Part shown: one piece after another, positions 14,993 through 21,922 of the stretch
Position numbering within the stretch: the stretch's first letter is position 1
Layout: the number at the start of each line of letters is the position of its first letter
Source: Tychonema litorale BBK16
GTDB lineage: Bacteria; Cyanobacteriota; Cyanobacteriia; Cyanobacteriales; Microcoleaceae
DNA: 26,658 bases
Assembly: GCF_021648855.1 (NCBI RefSeq)
Contig: NZ_JAKJHX010000077.1
Span: 1-26,658, forward strand
Direction of reading: 5' to 3'
Program-made: the position numbers and the translations under genes
The notes under the pieces: model-generated
What the model saw: the letters and a program-made list of their open reading frames with translations, nothing else
Databases searched by the model: none
What the model was told of the DNA's origin: nothing

Positions 14993-16267
14993 ATGATCAA
15001 ACTTCCATTGGTACGCACAGCATTCGCACTGGCTAGTTCAGCACTTTTAACCATCGGGGCCATGGGTTCAGCTCTAGCATTTACTTTTGACGAAACAGAA
15101 ATTAATCAAGAGCGAGTAATTGCGATCGCTCAACCACGCAGTTTTGGTGGCTACCAATTACTAATTGTAGAACAAGTCTCTGACAGACGACAGTGCTGGA
15201 CAGAAAGCGGCTCTAAGCCAGTGACAGTCGATCCACTATTAGTAACATTTGATTTTACTGGGATTTGCGGTCGCGCTACTGACAGTAATGGTTTTTCAAT
15301 TCGCATGAGCGGCACCGATTTAGCATTAAAATATACCCTGGAATTACAGAAGGTCAACGGTGATATTTTACTCATGGGAACTCCCATTGATCTGAAAGGT
15401 GAATCGGTGATTATCGGTAGAACCAATGGTGATGCTAACGGCTTTATGAGAATAACTCTAGATCCAGCTTGGCGCTTCGCTAAAAGATCTTATCAAGGCA
15501 AGATATTAGGTCACTTCTATTTCACTACCAATCAACCTGCGCCCGGAGGTCTAGGTGGAAATACAGGCGGAAACACTGGCGGAAACACTGGTGGAAATAC
15601 TGGTGGAAATACTGGTGGAAACACTGGTGGAAATACTGGCGGAAATACTGGCGGAAATACTGGGAATACTACCTTTACAGATATTGCCAATGATATTTAC
15701 GCATCTGAAATCAAAGAAGCAGTCAGCCTGGGGTTTGTAGCAGGGTTTGCTCAAGATAATACTTTTAGACCAAAACTTCCTGTGACTAGAGAAGAATTGG
15801 TATCATTAGTATTAGAATCCTTGAAAACAATACCAGGGGCTAATATTAAATTTCCTGCAAGTATTTCTTCCCGTCCTTATAGCGACGTTGATATTACGCG
15901 CTGGAGTGCAGCCAAAGTTCAATTTGCGCGGGATAATAAGATAGTCAGTGGCTACAAAGATGGGACTTTTAAACCTACCCAGCCAGTTACTCGCGCCGAA
16001 TTAATGGCGGTACTCCGTCGCTCAGTAGAATTTGGTTTGTCGGCGCGGGGAATGAAACCGGATTTAATTGCTAAACAGCAACCTAAAGATTTTTCGGACA
16101 CTCAAAGTCATTGGGCGGCGGCGATTGTTACTCAAATGTCTGCTTATTGTTCTGTTGCTTCGTCTCTCAATGAAACTGGAAATCGGTTTGCGCCTGATAA
16201 TTCTGCACAGCGTAATTATGCAGCAGCGGCTACTTTGCGAATGCTGAAGTGCGTTAAGACTCAGTAA
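14993..16267 (+). CDS. DUF3747 and S-layer homology (SLH) domain envelope protein
   Basis: 424 residues. A signal peptide (about 1-29, ending SALA) leads to a DUF3747 domain (about 30-182, with LLIVEQVSDRRQCW, FDFTGICGRATDSNG and RSYQGKILGHFYF). A low-complexity linker of nine GGNT repeats covers 188-223. Three SLH repeats follow (about 226-275, 292-340 and 362-420), containing NTFRPKLPVTREE and DGTFKPTQPVTRAE. SLH repeats bind peptidoglycan-linked polymers; cyanobacterial members may anchor the outer membrane or act at the wall. AAGGGGA precedes the ATG by 12 bases. The third SLH repeat is the most divergent. A hairpin repeat after the stop may act as terminator. Confidence 0.9.
   Translation: MIKLPLVRTAFALASSALLTIGAMGSALAFTFDETEINQERVIAIAQPRSFGGYQLLIVEQVSDRRQCWTESGSKPVTVDPLLVTFDFTGICGRATDSNGFSIRMSGTDLALKYTLELQKVNGDILLMGTPIDLKGESVIIGRTNGDANGFMRITLDPAWRFAKRSYQGKILGHFYFTTNQPAPGGLGGNTGGNTGGNTGGNTGGNTGGNTGGNTGGNTGGNTGNTTFTDIANDIYASEIKEAVSLGFVAGFAQDNTFRPKLPVTREELVSLVLESLKTIPGANIKFPASISSRPYSDVDITRWSAAKVQFARDNKIVSGYKDGTFKPTQPVTRAELMAVLRRSVEFGLSARGMKPDLIAKQQPKDFSDTQSHWAAAIVTQMSAYCSVASSLNETGNRFAPDNSAQRNYAAAATLRMLKCVKTQ
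15554..15661 (+). repeat. 12-bp minisatellite GGTGGAAATACT x9 (GGNT)
   Basis: Nine in-frame 12-bp units differing only at third codon positions (GGT/GGC, AAT/AAC, ACT/ACA) encode the GGNT linker between the DUF3747 and SLH regions. The unit length keeps the reading frame for any copy number. Confidence 0.95.
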
Positions 16268-16286
16268 TATCAATTAATAAAAATAG

Positions 16287-16314
16287 GTTGGGTTTTGCGA
16301 TCGCGAAACCCAAC
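16287..16314. terminator. Hairpin repeat after the SLH gene, probable terminator
   Basis: GTTGGGTTTTGCGA and TCGCGAAACCCAAC pair over 14 positions with one G-T wobble. The centre is the HIP1 octamer GCGATCGC. It is related to the GGTTGGGT hairpin at 8945-9024. Confidence 0.6.
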
Positions 16315-16330
16315 ATTTCATAACCAAAGA

Positions 16331-16471
16331 CTGAAACTTGACCTTGACGACAGCGAGGCTTTTATGAATGCCCTCCTGAATCCAACCCAACCGAATCAAG
16401 CTCTCAAAGTAGCAGCTTTGCGCTACAAACAAGTGATGCGAGATGGTACAATAGTTCGATCGCCAAACTAA
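16331..16471 (+). pseudogene. C-terminal fragment of a DUF1778 (TacA-type) antitoxin
   Basis: One frame reads LKLDLDDSEAFMNALLNPTQ, then PNQALKVAALRYKQVM, a close match in pattern to the C-terminus of DUF1778 ribbon-helix-helix antitoxins (typically ..EAFMEALLNPPEPNEALKAAA..). The N-terminal DNA-binding part is absent: upstream sequence is the SLH gene end and its hairpin. A short tail RDGTIVRSPN precedes the TAA, which overlaps the xisI end by four bases on the other strand. DUF1778 antitoxins pair with GNAT toxins, and no such toxin adjoins it. The fragment could be translated from an internal ATG at 16364 but is probably a relic. Confidence 0.6.
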
Positions 16472-16809
16472 GCGATCGCAAACTCTGTATATTGTCGCAA
16501 ATTCGGTGGATGAAACGCCAAAACAATATCCTCCCGCGAAACCCCAGCCTGCAAAAAATCTGTCACCACTCCATCTTCTGTCCAATCTTCCTCAATCCAA
16601 ATTTTTTCCTCCCGCAATCGCACATGAATAGTATTTGTCTTAATCCGTTCTTCCCCCTGCCAACCCATTACCATCAATAAATAATGGTCATGTTGTTCGT
16701 CAAAAACCAGCACATCTTCTAGCTTTGAATTAGTCAATTTTGACCCTAATTTGTAATATTCTGTCAAAATTTTCTGAATCAAATGACGATAATACTCTAA
16801 TTTATCCAT
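16468..16809 (-). CDS. xisI: XisI-like protein (fdxN element excision controlling factor)
   Basis: 113 residues, full length for the family. Conserved features include MDKLEYYRHLIQKILTEYYK at the N-terminus, FDEQHDHYLLMVMGWQGEER in the middle, HVRLREEKIWIEEDWTEDG, and the C-terminal ILAFHPPNLRQYTEFA-type ending (here IVLAFHPPNLRQYTEFAIA). In Anabaena XisI, with XisH, is needed for excision of the fdxN element by XisF; its biochemical role is unknown. Here the gene overlaps the end of xisH by 13 bases, so the two are translationally coupled. No recombinase or nif gene is nearby. Confidence 0.93.
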   Translation of the reverse strand: MDKLEYYRHLIQKILTEYYKLGSKLTNSKLEDVLVFDEQHDHYLLMVMGWQGEERIKTNTIHVRLREEKIWIEEDWTEDGVVTDFLQAGVSREDIVLAFHPPNLRQYTEFAIA

Positions 16810-17213
16810 CGCTCAATTACCTCCATTTTGTGGTCAAAGATTAACAATTTTACCCCATTACTTTCAACAATTAACTGGGCTAATTTTTTCTGAAAACCAT
16901 TTTTATAAACCGTATCTGCTACCGCTAAATATAACTCGTAATCAGATTTTTTGGCTTGTAAAACATTACGATAAATGATGTATTGACCAACTGCACCTTC
17001 TAAATCGTTGATGAAAGAGCGGCCTAAAAAACTCTTCACCTCAACAATAATTTTTCGTCCTTGCTGTTCTGCTGCGATCGACTTTTCGGCTGCAAGATCA
17101 GGATAGAGTTTATCGCCACCATATTCAAGCATATAGTTTTCAGCAACTATCAGCCAGCCATCTTTAATCAGCGCTTGCTTGACTGCATCATGGTAGATAT
17201 CTTTAGCTGGCAT
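16797..17213 (-). CDS. xisH: XisH-like protein, PD-(D/E)XK nuclease fold
   Basis: 138 residues, starting at the conserved MPAKDIYHDAVKQALIKDGW; an upstream in-frame GTG at 17240 would add nine residues and is less likely. The core shows the restriction-endonuclease pattern: E25, D39 in LYPDL, and E58-V59-K60 in IIVEVKSFLG, so metal-binding residues look intact. LEGAVGQYIIYRNVL follows as the conserved helix. The family is abundant in filamentous cyanobacteria, nearly always paired with xisI. The paired overlap and toxin-antitoxin-like size suggest a nuclease with a partner, but that is inference. Confidence 0.93.
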   Translation of the reverse strand: MPAKDIYHDAVKQALIKDGWLIVAENYMLEYGGDKLYPDLAAEKSIAAEQQGRKIIVEVKSFLGRSFINDLEGAVGQYIIYRNVLQAKKSDYELYLAVADTVYKNGFQKKLAQLIVESNGVKLLIFDHKMEVIERWIN

Positions 17214-17398
17214 CGCGAGTTCATTAATGTGATATTTCACATCTTAACTTAAGCGATCGACCTTCGCTGTATCCCAAAGGATCGCACATCCCATCCCCGC
17301 CCCCAACAACCCCTACAAATCCAATTACTACCGGATCAGCCCTCAAAGTAACCGAGATCGACTACAGTAAACAGAAATTATGATTGGCGGTGACTTGA

Positions 17399-18580
17399 GT
17401 GATTGAGACTTTAGCAACAGGAATCGCAGCAGCAGGTTCGCTGCTAGCATTAGGCGGGCTAGGCCTGGAGTTGAACTATCGCCTCCTTCCCCGTGGAAAT
17501 AAACTAGAACTCACAGCCGGAGAATGGCACTTAGCCATCTCGGAAGCCAACCACTACCTTCTAGTGGGGGAAATGGAGTTCCAGAACCTCACACAGCGCT
17601 TTGAGATTATGTTGCCGGAAGTGCGCGCAGAGGTGAAACTGATCTCAGATGCCAGTTTAGATGATGTGACTTCCAAGACCAAGGTGATACCTTGCCACGA
17701 AGACGCATCAGCTAGGGCCGATGATTACTGGTTTGGCTACATCGTCAAAGCCCAAAAAGCGACGAAAATCAAAGTTTCTATAGATATTCATGGGCAAGAT
17801 TTAACCAAATTGCAGTCAGCTTGGGTGCAAGTACATTTCACCACCTATGGCCCCGGCGGGCGCATCCCGAAAATCCGTCACGTCGTAGTACCACTGCAAT
17901 TTCCCAACTCCGAGACAGTACCAAATGCCCGCAATGTCGGAGTTGCAGAAGTTTTGCCAATTCGTACCCACATCCTGACAGAAATAGACAATCCTGTCGA
18001 AATTGTCAAGCGTTACGTGCTACCTCGCGCCCAGAAAGGCGATATTGTCGCCCTCGCAGAAACTCCCTTAGCTTTGATGCAGGGACGTTATCGCCATCCC
18101 AGCGAAGTTAAACCTGGATGGGCTGCTAAGCGAGTTTGTTTGTTTTTCTTGCCGATGTCGAGTTTGGCGACAGCTTGCGGAATGCAGACTTTGGTGGATG
18201 TAGTAGGCCCTTGGCGGGTAGTTGCAGCATTTGCGATCGGCGCTGTAGCTAAAGTATTCGGTAAACCGGGAGTCTTTTACCAACTAGCAGGGGAACAAGC
18301 CCGGCTGATTGACGATGTTACCGGGACATTGCCTCCCTTTGACCAATTTATCGTGCTTGGGCCGGACAATCCTCAGCAAGTTGTAGAGCAAATTCAACGA
18401 GAAACTGGACTCGCGGCGGCGATCGTAGACGCTAATGACTTAAAAGCAGTTAAGATATTAGCAGCGACCTCCGATTTATCGGTAACATTTTTGGAACAAG
18501 CCTTGCGTAGCAACCCCGCAGGTAATGCAGATGAACGAACACCGGTGGTTGTAATTCGACCGTTGTCAAAGAACTCTTGA
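17399..18580 (+). CDS. F420-0:gamma-glutamyl ligase homologue (CofE-like), cyanobacterial
   Basis: 393 residues. An N-terminal membrane segment (about 5-25) leads to a 150-residue beta-rich region, followed by a CofE-like domain from about residue 190: LPIRTHILTEIDNPVEIVKR, then VLPRAQKGDIVALAETPLAL, near 260 AKRVCLFF, and VFGKPGVFYQLAG near 290. Cyanobacterial members are commonly labelled F420-0:gamma-glutamyl ligase by homology, but most cyanobacteria are not known to need F420 for growth, so the substrate is doubtful. The start is GTG without a clear Shine-Dalgarno. Two strong hairpins follow the stop codon. Confidence 0.8.
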   Translation: MIETLATGIAAAGSLLALGGLGLELNYRLLPRGNKLELTAGEWHLAISEANHYLLVGEMEFQNLTQRFEIMLPEVRAEVKLISDASLDDVTSKTKVIPCHEDASARADDYWFGYIVKAQKATKIKVSIDIHGQDLTKLQSAWVQVHFTTYGPGGRIPKIRHVVVPLQFPNSETVPNARNVGVAEVLPIRTHILTEIDNPVEIVKRYVLPRAQKGDIVALAETPLALMQGRYRHPSEVKPGWAAKRVCLFFLPMSSLATACGMQTLVDVVGPWRVVAAFAIGAVAKVFGKPGVFYQLAGEQARLIDDVTGTLPPFDQFIVLGPDNPQQVVEQIQRETGLAAAIVDANDLKAVKILAATSDLSVTFLEQALRSNPAGNADERTPVVVIRPLSKNS

Positions 18581-18581
18581 G

Positions 18582-18614
18582 TTGAAAATTAAAAAGGTGA
18601 TTTTTAATTTTCAA
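18582..18614 (+). terminator. Hairpin after the CofE-like gene
   Basis: A perfect 14-bp inverted repeat, TTGAAAATTAAAAA and TTTTTAATTTTCAA, has a 5-base loop and begins right after the stop codon. The A/T-rich stem makes it a weak terminator or a small dispersed repeat. Confidence 0.5.
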
Positions 18615-18643
18615 TCCAAGCAAGAAGGGGAGAAAAAAGAACT

Positions 18644-18680
18644 GTTTTGAGTTGTCAGTTATTAATTGACAACTCAAAAC
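18644..18680. repeat. Hairpin GTTTTGAGTTGTCA / TGACAACTCAAAAC
   Basis: Perfect 14-bp arms flank a 9-base loop in the 207-base space before the GNAT gene. It is probably a dispersed palindromic repeat; with the hairpin at 18582 it could end transcription. Confidence 0.7.
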
Positions 18681-18753
18681 TCCCCTAATTCTCCCCGTTT
18701 TGAAATTTTTAATTTTTAATTTTTAACAAGCCCGCGAATTTATTCGTGGGGTC

Positions 18754-18787
18754 AATCCAAAATCTAAAATCCAAAATCTAAAATCGA
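18754..18787 (+). repeat. Heptamer tandem repeat AATCTAA/AATCCAA abutting a start codon
   Basis: AATCCAA, AATCTAA, AATCCAA, AATCTAA and AATCGA run directly into the ATG at 18788. The last 15 bases before the ATG match those before the ATG at 5887. Confidence 0.9.
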
Positions 18788-20098
18788 ATGACTTCATTCC
18801 CTTCCCCAAACCAAAACCAAGTTGTAATTCGCCCGTTTCAACATCGCGACATCGAGGTGATGGAACAACTTTGCGCGGAAACAACCGATGAGGCAGAAAA
18901 CCCGAAGGGCGCAAGCCCAGACTTGGTATTGACTAGCAAGTTACAGCAGCTTCGGCGTTGGTACGGACTGCTAAAGATTTTGAGCCTGTTTCCCAACCCT
19001 TATCAATCACTGTTCCGGGCTCATGTTGCCGAAGAAGAGGGCATTGTTAAGGGCATAATTCAGATTTCTCCGTTCAACCGCACCCGCAGCACTTGGCGGA
19101 TCGATCGCATCGGTGTTGACTCAGAAGCCCGTAGCAAAGGAATTGGTTCGATGCTACTAAGGCACTGTTTTGAAGCAGTGTGGGAAGCGCGGACATGGCT
19201 GCTGGAGGTGAATGTGGGCGACACATCAGCCCTGGCTTTGTATCGCCAAAATGGGTTTCAACCTTTGGCCCAAATGACTTATTGGACGATCGCCCCAGAA
19301 CGTCTTCAAGAAATGGCCTGTGCTACCCCAGATTTGCCCAACTTGCTACCTGTGAGCAACGCCGACGCTCAATTGCTATATCAACTAGATACAGCGTCCA
19401 TGCCGCCCCACGTGCGCCAAGTATTCGATCGCCATATTCAAGATTTCAAAACCAGTTTTTTAGGTGCTTTAATCGAAGGAGTCAGACAGTGGCTGGGTAA
19501 AACAGAAGTAGTCAGTGCTTACGTGTTTGAACCGCAGCGCAAAGCTGCGATCGGCTATTTTCAAATACAGTTATCCCGCAGCGGTAATGAGCCTCACGTC
19601 GCCCAATTGACCGTACACCCAGCCTACACCTGGCTGTACCCAGAACTATTGTCCCAAATGGCCCGCCTAGTCCAAGATTTTCCCGTGCAAAGTCTGCACC
19701 TAGCTTCCGCTGATTATCAGCCCGAACGAGAAGCTTATTTGGAGCAATTTGGAGCCGTGCGTGTGGAACATAGTTTGCTGATGTCGCGATCGGTCTGGCA
19801 CAAATTGCGCGAGTCCAAATTGGTTTCTCTCGAAGGACTCCAGCTATCAGAAATGTTGCAAGGCTTCCAACCAACTCGCAAACCAGTACCCAGTAGGATG
19901 TCGTGGCTCGGTCCGATCGCCCCAGAAGCGGCAACCACACCTCCATCGTCCGAGGTTAAACCCCTGTTGACTGACTTAGGAAATAACCAAGTCAATCAAA
20001 TTACCCCATTGAATAGTCAAAATCCTGAATCAACAGCAACAGATGATGCCAGTATTTTGCCTCTGAAACTGTCCGATTTGCCGATCGACGGTAGCTGA
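18788..20098 (+). CDS. GNAT family N-acetyltransferase with long C-terminal extension
   Basis: 436 residues. A GNAT domain fills about residues 12-185: IRPFQHRDIEVMEQLCAET, GIIQISPF, RIDRIGVDSEARSKGIGSML (acetyl-CoA loop around R115-G119) and ALALYRQNGF. Residues 185-350 look like a second, divergent GNAT-like half (HVAQLTVHPAYTWLYPELLS and then YLEQFGAVRVEHSLLMSRSV), lacking the acetyl-CoA loop. The last 80 residues are Pro/Ser-rich and probably disordered. Homologues are conserved in cyanobacteria; the substrate is unknown. The start codon follows directly on a heptamer tract. It lies upstream of ruvX on the same strand, 123 bases apart. Confidence 0.85.
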   Translation: MTSFPSPNQNQVVIRPFQHRDIEVMEQLCAETTDEAENPKGASPDLVLTSKLQQLRRWYGLLKILSLFPNPYQSLFRAHVAEEEGIVKGIIQISPFNRTRSTWRIDRIGVDSEARSKGIGSMLLRHCFEAVWEARTWLLEVNVGDTSALALYRQNGFQPLAQMTYWTIAPERLQEMACATPDLPNLLPVSNADAQLLYQLDTASMPPHVRQVFDRHIQDFKTSFLGALIEGVRQWLGKTEVVSAYVFEPQRKAAIGYFQIQLSRSGNEPHVAQLTVHPAYTWLYPELLSQMARLVQDFPVQSLHLASADYQPEREAYLEQFGAVRVEHSLLMSRSVWHKLRESKLVSLEGLQLSEMLQGFQPTRKPVPSRMSWLGPIAPEAATTPPSSEVKPLLTDLGNNQVNQITPLNSQNPESTATDDASILPLKLSDLPIDGS

Positions 20099-20138
20099 TA
20101 CAGTGTATTCCTGGTTTATAGGTACTATCAATATCGTT

Positions 20139-20212
20139 GTAGAGGCAGTGCCGTGTCTCTACAATAACTTCTTCCTTCTTCCTTCGCGTCCTTCGCGTCT
20201 TCGCGGTTCGTT
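20139..20212. repeat. Cluster of dispersed repeats before ruvX
   Basis: A palindrome GTAGAGGCAGTGCCGTGTCT plus CTAC (20139-20162, ACGGCAGTGCCGT family) is followed by CTTCCTTCTTCCTTC (20170 on) and by the tandem CTTCGCGTC motif (about 20181-20212). Confidence 0.8.
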
Positions 20213-20221
20213 AAAAATTGA

Positions 20222-20659
20222 ATGTCAGACCAAAAATTGTGGATTTCAGCACTAGGACTAGATATCGGACTCAAACGAGTCGGCATCGCCGGCTGTGACG
20301 GAACAGGTTTAATCGCTACCGGTATTACAACTCTAGTGCGATCGTCATTCGATCAAGATGTAGCTTACCTCAGAGCAGTCGTTCGAGAGCGAAATGTACA
20401 AATTTTGGTATCAGGCTTACCTTACTCCCTCAGCGGAGATGTCACTGCTCAAGCCCGACAAGTACAAAAATACGCCACTCGCATCGCCACAGCCCTAGAA
20501 CTGCCCCTAGAATACGTGGACGAGCGCCTGACTTCTGTCCACGCTAAGGAACTGATCCAAGCACAAGGGATTTCGCCATCACAAAACAAAGGTTTGATCG
20601 ATCGCAAAGCCGCAGCCATAATATTACAGCGCTGGCTCGACGACAGAAGGCAAAAATAG
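20222..20659 (+). CDS. ruvX: RuvX/YqgF putative Holliday junction resolvase or pre-16S rRNA nuclease
   Basis: 145 residues, RNase H-like fold. The hallmark [14 protein letters not shown] (residues 11-24) contains the first catalytic aspartate D14. [21 protein letters not shown] and [18 protein letters not shown] supply the remaining conserved acids. In E. coli YqgF is essential and processes the 5' end of 16S rRNA; resolvase activity is also reported in other bacteria. It heads a plus-strand run with DUF3727, mltG, yqeG and proB, an order recalled from other cyanobacteria, but a 659-base repeat-rich gap with a mobile-element remnant separates it from the next gene. Confidence 0.93.
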   Translation: MSDQKLWISALGLDIGLKRVGIAGCDGTGLIATGITTLVRSSFDQDVAYLRAVVRERNVQILVSGLPYSLSGDVTAQARQVQKYATRIATALELPLEYVDERLTSVHAKELIQAQGISPSQNKGLIDRKAAAIILQRWLDDRRQK

Positions 20660-20662
20660 TCA

Positions 20663-20720
20663 GAAGGAAGAAGGAAGAAGGAAGAAGGAAGAAGGAAGAA
20701 GGAAGAAGGAAGAAGGAAGA
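20663..20720 (+). repeat. Heptamer tandem repeat GAAGGAA x8
   Basis: Eight GAAGGAA units just after the ruvX stop codon, the longest tract of this unit in the window. Confidence 0.95.
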
Positions 20721-20721
20721 A

Positions 20722-20813
20722 GACCCTTCGACTTCGCTCAGTGTCCAATGCCCAATTCCCAATGCCCAATTCCCAATGCCCAATTCCCAATTCCCAATTC
20801 CCCATGCCCCATT
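20722..20813 (+). repeat. CCCAATG/CCCAATT heptamer tract with a CCCTTCGACTTCGCTCAG repeat
   Basis: CCCTTCGACTTCGCTCAGTG, another common cyanobacterial dispersed repeat, is followed by about nine CCCAATG or CCCAATT units. No gene is seen between 20660 and 21318. Confidence 0.85.
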
Positions 20814-20870
20814 AGCAATTTCGCAGCCAGCTTCACAAGGCGTGATATCCTAGTTGTGCAAGTTTGTTAC

Positions 20871-21239
20871 CAGAAAATTGGGTCTAAAGCCCCGTGCTTT
20901 GAGCATCGGCTTCTGCTGCTATAATTGTAGTGGTTGGAAATCCCCTGGTGGTGGCTTGTTCAGACTCCTTGAAACAGAAAGTAGGACTTAGACCTGCAAA
21001 ATATTGGGTAGCGAAAGCCAAGAAAAACATAGCTAGGGGAAATAAATAAGTACCCAAAAAACCGAAACAGTAATTAGTTCAATCTAACAGTACCTAAGGG
21101 CATTAGGAATCTGCCTCGCAAGAGGGAAAGCGTGGGGAGAAGACTGCCTCTACTATAAAAGGGAAGCCTGATATAGCAAGTGGACTTCTGTGAACCATGA
21201 ACAAGAATCCCCGTGCCTTTAGGTCGGGGAGTATGTCAA
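20871..21239 (+). mobile_element. tnpA/tnpB-less IS200/IS605 element with omega-RNA-like 3' end
   Basis: The left end is preceded by target TTAC (20867-20870) and begins with CAGAAAATTGGGTCTAAAGC, matching left ends at 25966 (minus strand) and 26609. The right end has a hairpin (CCCCG 21209-21213 with CGGGG 25-29) and ends in TCAA at 21236-21239. Total length is 369 bases. No transposase or TnpB frame exists inside; the interior looks like the structured region that in full elements encodes the 3' part of the guide RNA. A non-autonomous derivative mobilised in trans is the simplest reading. The bases after 21239 would be the guide. Confidence 0.65.
21100..21239 (+). ncRNA. Possible omega RNA (TnpB guide RNA) scaffold
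   Basis: Several short complementary segments precede the terminal hairpin, and the last 38 bases align with those at 41-78 with a compensatory stem change. The 5' limit is a guess. It would be followed by the guide CAACACCTGTAACCGTTGAC (21240-21259 up to register). Confidence 0.4.
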
Positions 21240-21318
21240 CAACACCTGTAACCGTTGACTACGGTCGAAAAATCCCCAGTCAACTCGGTACTGAAGAAGG
21301 AAAATTAAGATACACGCG

Positions 21319-21897
21319 ATGTCCTCATCCCCATACCGCAAAGAGAATGGCAAATCCGACCCAGTTTCCGTCACCCTGACTGACGAATTTGGACGATCGC
21401 TGACTTGCAACATAGAATATTCTATGGATTTAGAAGGTCAAGAATACGCCTTATTGCTTCCCATTGACTCCCCAGTAGAAATTTTTACTTGGAACGGAGA
21501 CGACGCAGACGAAGCAGCAATTCCAGTAGAAGACCAGACCGAAATTGACAAAATTTTTGATACCGCTAGAGTTGTACTGCAAGAGCAGAACTTGACACTC
21601 CGGCGCACCGCCGTTACTCTGACGGTGATTGGCGACTTGCCAGATTTTCCCGACGAGGATTTGGAGCCTGATGCCGATCCAGATGACGAATCGGATTTCG
21701 AGGAATTGATGTGGTTGACCAGCTTCTATCACGAAGAACAGGAATATGCCATTTATACACCTCTTGACCCATTCTTTATCTTGGCTAGAATGAATGACGG
21801 TAAGCCAGAATTGCTCTCGGAAGAAGAGTTTGAAAGACTGGAACCTATGTTACCGATGCTGGAAGACCAGTTCTTTGACGATGACGAGCTTGATTAG
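21319..21897 (+). CDS. DUF3727 domain protein
   Basis: 192 residues, strongly acidic (several Asp/Glu runs, for example DFPDEDLEPDADPDDESDFE around residues 113-132 and FFDDDELD at the end). Two related halves each carry a DUF1292-like pattern: LTDEFGRSLTCNIEYSMDLE with EYALLLPIDSPVEIF, and ELMWLTSFYHEEQEYAIYTP with LDPFFILARMNDG. Function is unknown. It is conserved in cyanobacteria and located immediately upstream of mltG, with 25 bases between stop and start, so they probably form an operon. A mobile-element remnant ends 79 bases upstream, so the promoter is either in that gap or supplied by the element. Confidence 0.9.
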   Translation: MSSSPYRKENGKSDPVSVTLTDEFGRSLTCNIEYSMDLEGQEYALLLPIDSPVEIFTWNGDDADEAAIPVEDQTEIDKIFDTARVVLQEQNLTLRRTAVTLTVIGDLPDFPDEDLEPDADPDDESDFEELMWLTSFYHEEQEYAIYTPLDPFFILARMNDGKPELLSEEEFERLEPMLPMLEDQFFDDDELD

Positions 21898-21922
21898 ATC
21901 TTAATTGAAGGCAGAAGGGATT

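Noticed and set aside
15554..15661. CRISPR-like 12-base periodic repeat
   Set aside because: It is an in-frame coding minisatellite without spacers.
16274..16585. A 103-codon minus-strand open frame across the SLH-xisI space
   Set aside because: It overlaps xisI in a different frame and crosses a hairpin repeat; the DUF1778-like reading on the plus strand explains this region better.
20663..20813. CRISPR-like appearance of regularly repeated units after ruvX
   Set aside because: The units are 7-base tandem repeats without spacers, which is typical STRR, not CRISPR.
21197..21379. A 60-codon open frame over the element right end
   Set aside because: It spans the guide-RNA-like hairpin and element boundary and overlaps the true DUF3727 start in another frame.
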